64,000 nucleotides of DNA from Cutibacterium avidum ATCC 25577 (GCF_000227295.1 NZ_JH165054.1:507835-571834), one strand, 5' to 3'; counted from the first letter of the stretch, positions 36,891 through 45,959 are shown. Numbers and translations are program-made. The notes: generated by a model not told the origin, from the sequence alone.

Positions 36891-37550
36891 TCAGTTGCCA
36901 AAGAGCTTGATGATGATCCATCCGAAGAGGACGTCCAAGCCACTGACGTAAGCGATGATGAGCAGAACGAAAACGAGGACGATGAGGAAGTACTGACCCA
37001 GCTCGTCGCCGGTGGGCCACTTGACCTTGCGCAGCTCGGCAACCGACTGTTTCGTAAAGGTTACCGGGCCGGTGCGATGGCTGCCCTGTTCGGCAGCCTC
37101 CTGCTTGCTGCTCTGCTTGCGGACGGGAGCCTTGGTCAACTCGCGCTTCGGCCCAGGGCCAGCAGGCTTGGCAGCAGAAGCAGCTGCGGGCTTCCCATCC
37201 ACGGCGTCAGCTTCCTTGGTACCCTTGCGCACCGGCTTGCCACGCCGAGCCGGCTTGCCAGCGGCGTCTTTCTTGCGAACCGGACGGCTGGAACGAGCGG
37301 AGACTGCAGCCTTCTCGGCTTCCTCGAGCTGCTCGGGATCGTCGACCACCATGTCTTCGGGGTCGGCCTTGTCAGGAGTCTTGTCGACGACATCGTCAGG
37401 AGTCGTCAACTCCTCAGCCTCGGGATCGACGACGTCGTACTCCTCAGCCTCCGTAAGGTTGCGGGATGCGAGATCCTCCCCTCTCGGAGACAGCTCGCCC
37501 TCGACGGAAGGATCGTCTCCGTCACTGAGGTTTCGCTTCTCGTCGGTCAC
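36891..37550 (-). CDS. secE: Preprotein translocase subunit SecE with a long N-terminal extension
   Basis: 219 residues from GTG 37548-37550 (GAAGGAAC upstream). Only the last ~60 are the classical single-span SecE: VAELRKVKWPTGDELGQYFL, then a hydrophobic helix ending in WIIIKLFGN. Residues 1-155 form an acidic then Lys/Arg/Ala-rich, low-complexity extension. Some extension is common in actinobacteria; this one is at the long end. An upstream in-frame extension over tRNA-Trp is rejected. Confidence 0.92.
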   Translation of the reverse strand: MTDEKRNLSDGDDPSVEGELSPRGEDLASRNLTEAEEYDVVDPEAEELTTPDDVVDKTPDKADPEDMVVDDPEQLEEAEKAAVSARSSRPVRKKDAAGKPARRGKPVRKGTKEADAVDGKPAAASAAKPAGPGPKRELTKAPVRKQSSKQEAAEQGSHRTGPVTFTKQSVAELRKVKWPTGDELGQYFLIVLVFVLLIIAYVSGLDVLFGWIIIKLFGN

Positions 37551-37643
37551 GCTGTTCCTTCGGGTCCTGCCTGACGGTTGGTGCCGTGGACCAGGACTTC
37601 GCCACGGCTGCGCACCAGGGATACGCCCCGCACATGCGTCTCG

Positions 37644-37716
<73 letters not shown>

Positions 37717-37824
37717 TCGGCGCTGCCTGGTTGGCAACGCCAGCACAGGGAGTATAGGAGAGGATTCGGTCTCACGTCGAATCAGACTCGCAGGTCCTCT
37801 CCAAAACTCCCCGCCGGTCATCCA

Positions 37825-39021
37825 TCACGCAGGGTGTCTGGCCGCGTACTGATCCATGGTGTCAGTCCTCATCGCTTGTGCCAACTCCTGCATACCGGCC
37901 TCGTCGACGATGTCGTACTGCTGGCCGTCTTTCGACCTACTAAACCCCTTGATGGGAGCTTGCAGGGAGACGACGTCGGCCCCAGAGCCAAACTTGAGGC
38001 TGGTAGCCAACTTGCGCACCTCCTTGTTGGTGAGCGCGTCGTCGACCGTCATCGTGGAACCAACGTCGGACACCACCTCGGAGAACTTCTTCGGATTCGT
38101 CAGTGTGCCGGCCGAGAAGATCTTGTCAATCATCGTGGTGAGGACGGCTCGTTCGTTGGCAGCACGATCCAGGTCGCCGTGCTTGAGGCTCTTGCGCTCG
38201 TGGACGTACGCCAAGGCAGCATCCCCCTCGAGGGTCACGTTGCCCTTGTCGAAGTGATGACCCATGCTGTCGAACTCCTGCGGGTTGTAGACCTGGATGC
38301 CACCAAGGTCGCTGCTGAGCTGCTTAAACCCGTTGAAGTCGATGACGGCACCATGGTTCATCTTGACGTTGGTCAGCCCCTCCAGCACCTTGATCGTCAA
38401 AGGCATGCCACCCCACGAGTAGGCGGCGTTGATCTTGGCCTTGGAATCCTTCTTGACGACGTCATTAGCCGGGATCGTCACCCACATGTCACGCAGGAAG
38501 CTGATGAGGTAGAGCTTCTCGCGATTGGCGGGCAGGTAGGCAACGATGAGGGTGTCCGAACGGCCACGATCCCATCCGCGGGAGTCCGACCCGGCGAGGA
38601 CGAAGGTCTGCGCACCGGTCTCGACCGACGGCGGACGAGTGCCCTGCACCGCCACCGGGGCGCGATTGACGTTGTTCATGCCGACATTGATCGACCGCAG
38701 GTAGTAGGCGATGATGCCGACGACGATGAGCAGCAGCGCCAGGACGATGACGAGGAAGACCTTCGGCCAACGACGCTTGCGCCTGGCCGCCGTTGCCGAT
38801 GCGGCACGGTCCTCATCATCGTCGTCGGAGCGCTCCTCGAAAAGCTCGTCGACGGTGGCGTCCTCCTCGTCCGGGTCATAACCGCGCCGTCCGGCAGTCG
38901 GCTCAGCATCCCCGGCGGGGAATCCACGACGAGGTGTGTCACTGGCGTCAGGCTCGACGTCGTTCTCGCCCTCGAAATCGTCCGGGTCGTCGAACAGATT
39001 GAGTCCGTCGTCGTGAGCCAC
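37825..39021 (-). CDS. LytR-CpsA-Psr (LCP) family cell-wall glycopolymer ligase
   Basis: 398 residues. A cytoplasmic acidic N-terminus (1-90) precedes one membrane helix (KVFLVIVLALLLIVVGIIAYYL, ~94-115) and an extracellular LCP domain. Family residues: LAGSDSRGWDRGRSDTLIVA, LISFLRDMWVTIP, INAAYSWGG, and GGIQVYNP. LCP enzymes attach polyprenyl-linked glycopolymers to peptidoglycan; which polymer is unknown. The genus name of such proteins as transcriptional regulators is historical. Confidence 0.9.
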   Translation of the reverse strand: MAHDDGLNLFDDPDDFEGENDVEPDASDTPRRGFPAGDAEPTAGRRGYDPDEEDATVDELFEERSDDDDEDRAASATAARRKRRWPKVFLVIVLALLLIVVGIIAYYLRSINVGMNNVNRAPVAVQGTRPPSVETGAQTFVLAGSDSRGWDRGRSDTLIVAYLPANREKLYLISFLRDMWVTIPANDVVKKDSKAKINAAYSWGGMPLTIKVLEGLTNVKMNHGAVIDFNGFKQLSSDLGGIQVYNPQEFDSMGHHFDKGNVTLEGDAALAYVHERKSLKHGDLDRAANERAVLTTMIDKIFSAGTLTNPKKFSEVVSDVGSTMTVDDALTNKEVRKLATSLKFGSGADVVSLQAPIKGFSRSKDGQQYDIVDEAGMQELAQAMRTDTMDQYAARHPA

Positions 39022-39083
39022 GGGTATGCCCCTTCCTGCTGAAACTCAGCGGACCAGTAGGCCTTCAGAATACGCAACGCCAA

Positions 39084-39116
39084 TGGCCCCACACACTTCT
39101 CGCGCGTGTGGGGCCA
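39084..39116 (-). terminator. Terminator after the aminotransferase gene
   Basis: 11-bp arms TGGCCCCACAC (39084-39094) and GTGTGGGGCCA (39106-39116), 36 bp after the aminotransferase stop and ahead of the LCP gene. Confidence 0.75.
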
Positions 39117-39152
39117 TAATAAGGGTTTCGCCGAATTGCAGAAAGGCCTCTT

Positions 39153-40418
39153 TCAGTTGGCGAGAAGCTTCTCAGCGGCTGCCAGCAGGACGCAGGTCGA
39201 GACACCCTCCATGGCCTCTCGCAGCTCGTCCATGCCAGGGAAGGACGGCGCCAGACGGATGGTGCGATCGTGCGGGTCATCGTGGAGCGGATGAGACGCC
39301 CCGGCCGGGGTGAGGGCAATGCCGGCTTCCTTGGCCAGGGCCACCACGCGAGAAGCCGTGCCATCCATGACGTCGAGGGTGATGAAGTAACCGCCGGTCG
39401 GATGAGTCCACGTGGCGACCTCACGACCACCGAGGCGGTTGGTGAGGATCTCGTCGACGAGGGCGAACTTCGGGGTGAGGATCTCGCGGTGGGCACGCAT
39501 GAGCTTGCGAACACCCTCGGCGTCACCCAGGTACTTCGCGTGACGCAACTGATTGACCTTGTCAGGGCCGATCGAGCGGATCCCCGCATGTCCCAGGTAC
39601 CAGTCCAGGTTGGCCTTCGAGGAGGCCAGGAAGGAGATGCCGTCGCCGGCGAAGGTGATCTTGGAGGTCGAGGCGAGCTCGAAGACGCGGTCAGGGTTAC
39701 CAGCCTCCTCAGCCCACTGCAGCACCGGCAGCGGTGGACGCTCGGTGTCAGTCAGGTGATGCAGGGCGTAGGCATTGTCCCACCACATACGGAAATCGGG
39801 GGCGGCAGGCATGGACACCAGGGCACGAACAGTCTCCTCGTCGTAGACGACGCCGTTCGGGTTGGCATACATCGGCACCACCCACATGCCCTTGACGGAC
39901 GGGTCGGCGGCCAGCTTGGCCACCTCGTCGACGTCAGGGCCGTGCTCCCCCAGTTCCACCGGGATCATCTCGATGCCGAGGTGCTCGCAGATGGCGAAGT
40001 GGCGGTCGTAGCCGGGGACTGGGGCGATGAACTTGACGTTCTGGCCGAACCACGGCTTCTCACCCGCGATGCCATGGACGAAGGCGAACATCGCGAGATC
40101 GTGCATGATCGACAGGCTGGAGTTGTCGGCAGCGATGATGTGGTCGACGTCGACCCCCAGCAGTTCACCGAAGATGCGGCGGATCTCGGTGAGTCCGCGG
40201 TTGCCTCCGTAGTTGCGGACATCCTGGCCATCCTCGGCGTGGGAAGGGACATCAATCGTCAACAGGTCCGCGTTGAGATCAAGCTGCGCCGGGGAAGGCT
40301 TGCCGCGGGTGATGTTAAGAGAGACACCACGGGCGACGAGCTCGGCATGCTCATCGCTCAGCTGCTCGTGCAGGGCGGACAGGTCATCGGGGGACAAGTC
40401 GGTCAGCGGGGTCGTCAT
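39153..40418 (-). CDS. PLP-dependent aminotransferase (aspartate aminotransferase-like)
   Basis: 421 residues from ATG 40416-40418. Fold-type I enzyme with NITRGKPSPAQLDLN near residue 35, GVDVDHIIAADNSSL, VVPMYANPNGVVYDEE, and the Schiff-base lysine in ASTSKITFAGDGISF near residue 262. It matches the MocR/aspartate-aminotransferase-like subgroup (PF12897 type) rather than AspC. It probably transfers an amino group to a 2-oxo acid; the substrate is not determined. There is no strong ribosome-binding site. Confidence 0.85.
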   Translation of the reverse strand: MTTPLTDLSPDDLSALHEQLSDEHAELVARGVSLNITRGKPSPAQLDLNADLLTIDVPSHAEDGQDVRNYGGNRGLTEIRRIFGELLGVDVDHIIAADNSSLSIMHDLAMFAFVHGIAGEKPWFGQNVKFIAPVPGYDRHFAICEHLGIEMIPVELGEHGPDVDEVAKLAADPSVKGMWVVPMYANPNGVVYDEETVRALVSMPAAPDFRMWWDNAYALHHLTDTERPPLPVLQWAEEAGNPDRVFELASTSKITFAGDGISFLASSKANLDWYLGHAGIRSIGPDKVNQLRHAKYLGDAEGVRKLMRAHREILTPKFALVDEILTNRLGGREVATWTHPTGGYFITLDVMDGTASRVVALAKEAGIALTPAGASHPLHDDPHDRTIRLAPSFPGMDELREAMEGVSTCVLLAAAEKLLAN

Positions 40419-40520
40419 AGGCCAATTCTGGCCCCTGGGCCCACCACAATGACAGACGACCCTCCACACTCGGCCATACGAGGTTGGCAGGGTCGTCGGT
40501 CTGGACGAGTTCCACCGACC

Positions 40521-41651
40521 TCAGATGGCGCAACCGACGAGGCGTGGTTCGGGCACCAAGGTGATGCCGTACGCGTCGCGAACTCCCTCGATGATGGTGC
40601 GCGCCAGAGCAGTGAGGTCATCGGAGCTGGCGCTGCCGCGGTTGGTCAGGGCCAGCACGTGCTTGGTCGACAGGCTGGCCGGGGAGTCCTCGGCCACCAT
40701 GAACCCCTTGCCGTATCCGGCGTGGTCGATGAGCCATGCGGCGCTGGTCTTCACACGACCATCAGGCTGGACAAAGGCGGGTGCAGCCTCCGGAACCTCG
40801 TCGGGAGCCACCAGCGGGTTGGTGAAGAAGGACCCCGCACTCCAGGTGTCGTGGTCATCAGGGTTGAGGACCATACCCTTGCCACCACGCACCTCCAGGA
40901 CGGTCTCACGGACCTCGGAGGTGTTGGCCCTCTCCCCTGGCTCGACCCCCAGACGACGCGCCAGCTCGGCATAGCGCACCGGCAGCGACCGAGTACCGAG
41001 GTTGAACTGCATGGTGACGTCCAGGACGACATAGCGGTCTGGTTCGGCCTTGAACCGGCTGGAGCGGTAGCCGAAGCCACACTGGTCCGCGGTGAAGGTG
41101 CGCTGAGTGTCATCGACACGATCCCAGGTACGCACCCGGGCGATGAACTCGCAGACCTCCACGCCATAGGCGCCGACGTTCTGGATGGGCGTCGAGCCGA
41201 CGAGGCCGGGGATGCCGGAGAGGAACTCCGGGCCGATCCACTCCTGCTCGATGGCGTGGACGACGAAATCGTCCCAGACCTGACCGGCGGCAACCGTCAC
41301 CAGGGCACCACCGCATGAGGACACCTCGGCGGACAGCCCCGAGGTCGCGACGCGCACGACGGTGCCGTCGAATCCGTCGTCGCCGACGAGGACGTTGGAG
41401 CCGCCTCCGAGCACAAGGCAGAGCTCGCCGCGTCGATCGCAGTCGCGGACGGTTTGCAGGAGCTCGTCATTGGTCGTGGCTATGACGAGATGACGGGCCG
41501 GGCCACCCACTTTGAACGTCGTGAGCGGGGCGAGCGGGACGTCATCCCCTCCGGTGAGGGTGGCCTTCGTGCCGATCGCCTCGTGATGGATGGTGCTGCA
41601 CGCCTCGGTGAGGTCGTCGTCCTCGTAGGGGCCGATGACAGTGGTACTCAC
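40521..41651 (-). CDS. murB: UDP-N-acetylenolpyruvoylglucosamine reductase
   Basis: FAD enzyme making UDP-MurNAc for peptidoglycan; 376 residues, type I. FAD-binding features: TTFKVGGPARHLVIA, LVLGGGSNVLVGDDGFDG, SGIPGLVGSTPIQNVGAYG. The catalytic serine is in WSAGSFFTNPLV, and GFGYRSSRFK is present. It starts at GTG (41649-41651), overlapping the hadB-like stop by 4 bp (GTGA), so it is translationally coupled to a dehydratase pair. Confidence 0.95.
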   Translation of the reverse strand: MSTTVIGPYEDDDLTEACSTIHHEAIGTKATLTGGDDVPLAPLTTFKVGGPARHLVIATTNDELLQTVRDCDRRGELCLVLGGGSNVLVGDDGFDGTVVRVATSGLSAEVSSCGGALVTVAAGQVWDDFVVHAIEQEWIGPEFLSGIPGLVGSTPIQNVGAYGVEVCEFIARVRTWDRVDDTQRTFTADQCGFGYRSSRFKAEPDRYVVLDVTMQFNLGTRSLPVRYAELARRLGVEPGERANTSEVRETVLEVRGGKGMVLNPDDHDTWSAGSFFTNPLVAPDEVPEAAPAFVQPDGRVKTSAAWLIDHAGYGKGFMVAEDSPASLSTKHVLALTNRGSASSDDLTALARTIIEGVRDAYGITLVPEPRLVGCAI

Positions 41652-42064
41652 TGCTCCTCCTGCTTGACGACGACCTCAACTCGTCCGAGAACGGACTGCC
41701 CGCCGCACTTGACGTCGACACCAAGGGTCGCGGTGTCATCAACGACCCTGCGAACCGTGGCGGCGACCTCGATGGAGGCCCCCTCCTTGGTGTCGGGGAC
41801 GAGCACCGGGCGGGTGAAGCGAGCTCTCTGGGAGAGTACCTGCTCAGGCCCCCCGACCCACTCGATGACGGCGCCCAGAGCCGCCCCCATCGTCCACATG
41901 CCGTGGGCAATGACGCCATCCATGCCGGCCTCCCGGGCAGCACGGTCGCTGTGGTGGATCGGATTGAAGTCCCCTGACGCACCGGCATAGCGGACCAAGG
42001 TGGTCCGGGTGACACCGATGGCTCGCGGCCCGAATGTCTGACCTTCCGTCAGCTGCGCGCTCAT
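41648..42064 (-). CDS. MaoC-family (R)-hydroxyacyl dehydratase, HadB-like
   Basis: 138 residues from ATG 42062-42064. The hot-dog fold shows the hydratase motif YAGASGDFNPIHHSDRAAREAG (catalytic Asp and His), then GVIAHGMWTMGAALGAVIEW. With the upstream gene it forms the HadA/HadB-type pair that dehydrates beta-hydroxyacyl chains in mycobacterial fatty acid elongation. The function in an organism presumably without mycolates is uncertain; general fatty-acid synthesis is the simplest idea. ATGA overlap with the upstream gene, GTGA overlap with murB. Confidence 0.88.
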   Translation of the reverse strand: MSAQLTEGQTFGPRAIGVTRTTLVRYAGASGDFNPIHHSDRAAREAGMDGVIAHGMWTMGAALGAVIEWVGGPEQVLSQRARFTRPVLVPDTKEGASIEVAATVRRVVDDTATLGVDVKCGGQSVLGRVEVVVKQEEQ

Positions 42065-42489
42065 GCATTCGCCTCCGGACGGGTGTGCCACAAGGTCGAG
42101 GTGGCGTTGCCGAGATGCTCGCCATTGACGTGGTCCAAGGAGACGTCGATGCCGATGATGTCGGTGTTGCCCCGGATGCGAACCGAGGTGATCCTCAAGG
42201 TCGAGGTGACCTCGTCACCCTTGTGGAGCGGACGGATCCAGTTGAAGGACTGATCGGTGTGAATCATGTGCTCCAGCTGGAGGCCAAGCTGCTCGTCGTC
42301 GAACAGTGCCTCCCACGCCCGGGACGCCAACACCATGGCAAATGTGGGCGGAGCAATGGGGTCGTCCCCCCGGTAGGCCGGAGCAGTGTCACCCAAGGCG
42401 GTGGCGAGCTCCCGGATCTTCTCCGCGGTAACGAGGTAGGGATCTGTCGTCGGATACGTGCGCCCGACGTCATCAGGACTGATCGGCAT
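42061..42489 (-). CDS. FAS1-type dehydratase N-terminal-domain protein, HadA-like
   Basis: 142 residues from ATG 42487-42489 (MPISPDDVGRTYPTTDPYLV). Hot-dog protein with VTAEKIRELATALGDTAPAY, IAPPTFAMVLASRA and MIHTDQSFNWIRPLHKGDEV, the pattern of HadA/HadC subunits that lack the catalytic hydratase residues and pair with HadB. The rpmG-hadA-hadB order matches that in other actinobacteria. Confidence 0.88.
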   Translation of the reverse strand: MPISPDDVGRTYPTTDPYLVTAEKIRELATALGDTAPAYRGDDPIAPPTFAMVLASRAWEALFDDEQLGLQLEHMIHTDQSFNWIRPLHKGDEVTSTLRITSVRIRGNTDIIGIDVSLDHVNGEHLGNATSTLWHTRPEANA

Positions 42490-42549
42490 GTCGTTCAGGC
42501 TATCCCAGACCCCCGACGCCACAGAACCCTTGAGAACGAGCGAAAAGAC

Positions 42550-42575
42550 GAGGAGCCACCCTCAGGTGACCCCTC
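42550..42575 (-). terminator. Terminator-like hairpin after rpmG
   Basis: GAGGAGCCACC (42550-42560) and GGTGACCCCTC (42565-42575), with mismatches, around CTCA. On the minus strand it is followed by GTCTTTTC. It lies between rpmG and the hadA-like gene. Confidence 0.5.
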
Positions 42576-42605
42576 ATCAAAGGTTCTTGGATTGAAAACC
42601 CGACG

Positions 42606-42776
42606 TCAGCGGGTCTCGCGATGCGCGGTGTGCTTGTGGCAGCGCGGGCAGAACTTCGCCATCTCCATGCGATCAGGATTGTTACGGCGGTTCTTCTTGG
42701 TGATGTAGTTGCGCTCCTTGCACTCGGTGCAGGCGAGCGTGATCTTCGGGCGAACGTCGCCGGACTTCTTGGCCAT
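42606..42776 (-). CDS. rpmG: 50S ribosomal protein L33, zinc-binding (C+) form
   Basis: 56 residues from ATG 42774-42776 ([20 protein letters not shown]). Two CxxC pairs (CTEC and CPRC) mark the zinc-dependent form; many actinobacteria also carry a C- paralogue induced when zinc is scarce. A longer in-frame start upstream runs through tRNA-Met and is rejected. Confidence 0.95.
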   Translation of the reverse strand: MAKKSGDVRPKITLACTECKERNYITKKNRRNNPDRMEMAKFCPRCHKHTAHRETR

Positions 42777-42832
42777 CTTTCCTACTTTCGAGCCGTGTGG
42801 AGTGTGCGCTCCCGAGTTTCCCCGGTTTGTTT

Positions 42833-42907
42833 TGGTAGCGGAGGCGGGAATCGAACCCGCGACACAGCGATTATGAGCCGCTTGCTCTACCCCTGAGCTA
42901 CCCCGCC
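42833..42907 (-). tRNA. tRNA with CAT anticodon (Met, elongator-like)
   Basis: 75 nt including an encoded 3' CCA. Acceptor GGCGGGG pairs with CTCCGCT through two G-U pairs. The anticodon loop is CTCATAA, and the anticodon stem AGCGG/TCGCT lacks the three G-C pairs of an initiator. It could instead be the lysidine-modified Ile tRNA, which has the same anticodon in DNA. Confidence 0.85.
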
Positions 42908-42970
42908 ATGTGATCCTCGGCACCCATTCGGGCCCGGCCCACCGGGCAAGTGGGGCCGATTCACACTCAG

Positions 42971-43043
42971 AGCCCCCAAGCAGAATCGAACTGCTGACCT
43001 TCTCCTTACCATGGAGACGCTCTGCCTACTGAGCTATAGGGGC
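42971..43043 (-). tRNA. tRNA-Thr (anticodon GGT)
   Basis: 73 nt. Acceptor GCCCCTA/TGGGGGC, anticodon stem TCTCC/GGAGA with loop ATGGTAA, T-loop TTCGATT. CCA is not encoded. Confidence 0.93.
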
Positions 43044-43247
43044 AACGAATGAGAAAGCTACACGAGCTTCCAGTCGTTGGCAAATTGAAACCCGAATCTC
43101 CTGACCCCGGAATGAAATCCCCTGTGGGAACCGGTAATCAATCGAACCAGGCCGTTTCACCTCTACCGTTTCCCCGACCGAACGAGTCGGCCAAGAATCT
43201 TGCTTTGGCGAAATCAACCCCCGAATCCATCCGACCCGGGGGTTGCG

Positions 43248-43328
43248 TGGCAGGTGTTGGATTCGAACCAACGTAGGCGAACCGACGGTTTTACAGACCG
43301 CTCCCTTTGGCCACTCGGGCAACCTGCC
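43248..43328 (-). tRNA. tRNA-Tyr (anticodon GTA)
   Basis: 81 nt class II tRNA with a long variable arm. Acceptor GGCAGGT/ACCTGCC, anticodon loop CTGTAAA, T-loop TTCGAAT. CCA is not encoded. Confidence 0.94.
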
Positions 43329-43513
43329 TTGCTGGCGCGAGCCAGCGATCGAAAATACTAGCAGGCGTGCCGGCGTCGTGACCAATCCGGCCCGTCACCA
43401 AGCCCGACGGACCAGCCAGGACCACCGCATGTGGCCTTGTGATGAGGCTCCCCGTCCGCACGCCGAGTTGGACAATGTCGACATGTCAGGACCAACATGT
43501 CAGGGTGTCTCCT

Positions 43514-43932
43514 ATGACCATCAGCACCCTCACATCGAAGAATTGATGACCCTGTACAACTTGATGACCCTGTACAACTCGGTTGGCTGAACCGCCTACA
43601 CCACCCACCCGTACAAGATGGAAGGGCTGCTCGACCGAGTCGACCAGGTGCGATGCGCCAGGATCGACGATGAACTCATCGGTTTCTCACGAGCCATCTC
43701 TGACGGCGTCCAGGTCGCCCTCATCCAGGACCTACTGGTTCATCCGAAGTGGCAGCGGCATGGGATTGGCCGCCACCTGCTGACGTCGATGATGGAGCAC
43801 TACTCGGGGCTGCGCCAGATCGTCCTGCTCTCCGACGACATCCCCGAGATCGTCGCCTTCTACGAGTCGTGTGGACTCCATGACATCGCCCGCGAGGAGG
43901 GAAAGGCCTTCGTCGGGTACCTCTACGAGTGA
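43514..43932 (+). pseudogene. Broken GNAT-family acetyltransferase gene
   Basis: The 3' part codes for a good GNAT domain: CARIDDELIGFSRAISDG, ALIQDLLVHPKWQRHGIGRH (acetyl-CoA loop), VAFYESCGL. Upstream the expected start ATG 43514 gives MTISTLTSK, then a stop. A single missing base near 43536 would restore EELMTLYNSVG. That frame then hits TGA exactly where the family has Trp (VGW-TAYT), so TGG became TGA at 43588-43590. An 18-bp tandem duplication (43543-43578) repeats MTLYN. Initiation at ATG 43618 could still give a 104-residue fragment without the N-terminal strand and helix. Confidence 0.75.
43543..43578 (+). repeat. Exact 18-bp tandem duplication inside the GNAT remnant
   Basis: TTGATGACCCTGTACAAC occurs twice back to back (43543-43560, 43561-43578), in frame, duplicating six codons. 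Confidence 0.95.
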
Positions 43933-43984
43933 TGCCGAACAGCCGTCGCGTCACTGCGTCGTCACCCTGTGACAGACTCTCCCC

Positions 43985-44878
43985 ATGCGCATCGCCAGCT
44001 TCAACGTCAACGGCATCCGAGCTGCCCTGAAACGGGGATTCTCCGACTGGATGGAGACCCGTGACTGCGACGTCATCGGCCTGCAGGAGGTGCGCTGCCG
44101 TCCCGCCGATCTCCCGGAGGGGGCGTTCGGCGATCGTCACGTCTCCTGGGCGCCGGGTTCGTTGGCCGGACGCAATGGCGTCGCCCTGCTCACCCGCACC
44201 GCTCCGGCCGAGGTCAGATCCTGGGGCACCCACCTCGTCATGACCCCCGGGGAGACACCCAATCTCGACGAGGTCCGCACCGGAATCACCGATCGACTAC
44301 CAGCTGAGCTGCTTCCCTTCGCTGACGAGGGGCGCTACATCGAGGTTGATCTCGCCGACGCACCCGTCACCGTCGCCTGCCTGTACCTGCCCAAGGGAGC
44401 CACTCCGGACCCCAAGGACGAGAAGTCCATAGCCAAGCAGGACCGCAAGATGACCTTCCTCGCCGGGTTCCGTGAGTACCTGGCGACCCGACGCCAGGAG
44501 TGCGCGGCCCAGGGGCGTCATGTCCTTCTCATGGGCGACTTCAACATCGCCCATGAGAACGCCGACCTCAAGAACTGGAAGTCCAACCAACGCAACGAGG
44601 GATTCCTGCCCGAGGAGAGGCAGTGGTTCGACACCATCCTGTCTCCCGAGACCCTCGTCGACGTCGTGCGCGCCCAGCACCCTGACGTCAACGGCCCCTA
44701 TTCCTGGTGGAGCTGGCGTGGCAAGGCCTTCGTCAATGACGCCGGATGGCGTATCGACTATCACCTGGCCTCACCGGAGCTGGCGAGGAAGGCCGTCACA
44801 GCCGAGATCGACCGAGACCCCTCCTATGCCGAGCGCACCTCCGACCACGCGGCCGTCGTCGTCGACTACGACCTGTGA
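43985..44878 (+). CDS. Exodeoxyribonuclease III (AP endonuclease)
   Basis: DNA-repair nuclease of the Xth/ExoA family, 297 residues. Catalytic motifs: ASFNVNGIRAALKRG (residue ~4), the metal-binding Glu in IGLQEVRC, VACLYLPKGATPD, LLMGDFNIAHENADLKNWK, WWSWRGKAFVNDAGWRIDYH, and the C-terminal SDHAAVVVDYDL. The gene lies alone, convergent with the acyl-CoA hydrolase gene (1 bp between stops). Confidence 0.94.
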   Translation: MRIASFNVNGIRAALKRGFSDWMETRDCDVIGLQEVRCRPADLPEGAFGDRHVSWAPGSLAGRNGVALLTRTAPAEVRSWGTHLVMTPGETPNLDEVRTGITDRLPAELLPFADEGRYIEVDLADAPVTVACLYLPKGATPDPKDEKSIAKQDRKMTFLAGFREYLATRRQECAAQGRHVLLMGDFNIAHENADLKNWKSNQRNEGFLPEERQWFDTILSPETLVDVVRAQHPDVNGPYSWWSWRGKAFVNDAGWRIDYHLASPELARKAVTAEIDRDPSYAERTSDHAAVVVDYDL

Positions 44879-44879
44879 C

Positions 44880-45815
44880 TCAGGACGGGTCGAACATCTC
44901 CTCGACACGACGCGCGGGGACGTCGGCCAGGCTCTCGTGTGACCAGTGGGGGTTGCGGTCCTTGTCGACCAGCTGAGCCCGCACCCCCTCGCAGAAGTCC
45001 GAGTCGCGCATGAAGGAGCGCCCCAAGGCTCGATCAGTCTCCAAAACCTCAGCGAGTCCTGACGCACTCTCAGCCTTGATGACGGCTGCCAGCGCGACGG
45101 CCACCGACAACGGGCAGCGGGTTGCGATATGCCCAGCGGTCTTGCGTGCGGCTTCCTCCGGGCGATCAGCCAGTCGACGACACACCTCAACCGGGTCGTC
45201 GGTGTCGTAGCACTCCTGGATCCACACCGCGTCGCGGGCCAGCTGGCATGCAACTGGATCGACGTCAGCAGGATTGCCGTCGGCGTCAACGACCTCGTCC
45301 ACCAGACCAGCCCACAGCGCCGAGGCTGCGTCGATGGAGGCTCCCGTCATGGCCAGGTGGCGCCCGACATACCGCGGGGCGCGGGACAGCTCGAAAGACA
45401 CACCGACGTCGGGCCACAGCCCAATACCCGTCTCCGGCATCGCCAGAACGAGGTCCTCTCGTGCCTCGACCTGCTTGAGGCGAAGGGCCAGACCAAGACC
45501 GCCGCCCATGGAGATCCCGTGCAGATGCGCGGTTCCGGAGTGGACCGCCGCGATCGCCGCATCGACGTCGTACTCGAAATCCAACCAGTCGCCGGCAGCC
45601 TCGGGATCCTCCAGAGCCAGCGACCTGAGCTCACGGATGTCAGCCCCGGAGCAGTAACCGCGCTCTCCCGCGCCTGACAGGTCGATACTGCGCGGCGAAT
45701 CCTCGACGGCCTTCCCGATGGCCGCCAGCATCTCGCCGGACAACGAATTGATGGCTCGGGGGCGATCCAGGGTGATCGTCACATCGTCGGTACCGCTGAT
45801 CTTCACCTCATCCAT
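44880..45815 (-). CDS. Enoyl-CoA hydratase/isomerase family, 3-hydroxyisobutyryl-CoA hydrolase-like
   Basis: 311 residues from ATG 45813-45815. Crotonase fold: ITLDRPRAINSLSGEMLAAI, oxyanion-hole RGYCSGADIREL, HGISMGGGLGLAL, AMPETGIGLWPDVGVSF. The long C-terminus (FEL...CPLSVAVALAAV; NPHWSHESLADV) fits the HIBYL-CoA hydrolase subgroup of valine catabolism, which differs from true hydratases. The start is a little uncertain because GAGG is very close to the ATG. Confidence 0.82.
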   Translation of the reverse strand: MDEVKISGTDDVTITLDRPRAINSLSGEMLAAIGKAVEDSPRSIDLSGAGERGYCSGADIRELRSLALEDPEAAGDWLDFEYDVDAAIAAVHSGTAHLHGISMGGGLGLALRLKQVEAREDLVLAMPETGIGLWPDVGVSFELSRAPRYVGRHLAMTGASIDAASALWAGLVDEVVDADGNPADVDPVACQLARDAVWIQECYDTDDPVEVCRRLADRPEEAARKTAGHIATRCPLSVAVALAAVIKAESASGLAEVLETDRALGRSFMRDSDFCEGVRAQLVDKDRNPHWSHESLADVPARRVEEMFDPS

Positions 45816-45959
45816 GACCTCAAGCCTGCCACCTTGCCGAATCACCACCCAGAAAAGCTGGTTGACGAAGGCCTTCGCCGATGGCGAGGACATGTCTCCT
45901 GCACCCATCCCACCAGAAACTCACGGTGGCACCCGCCATCCTCACGATGTAGCCTCGCC

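Noticed and set aside
43540..43580. CTGTACAAC repeats resembling the ribosomal promoter motif
   Set aside because: They are in-frame codons of the GNAT remnant duplicated in tandem, without promoter hexamers around them.
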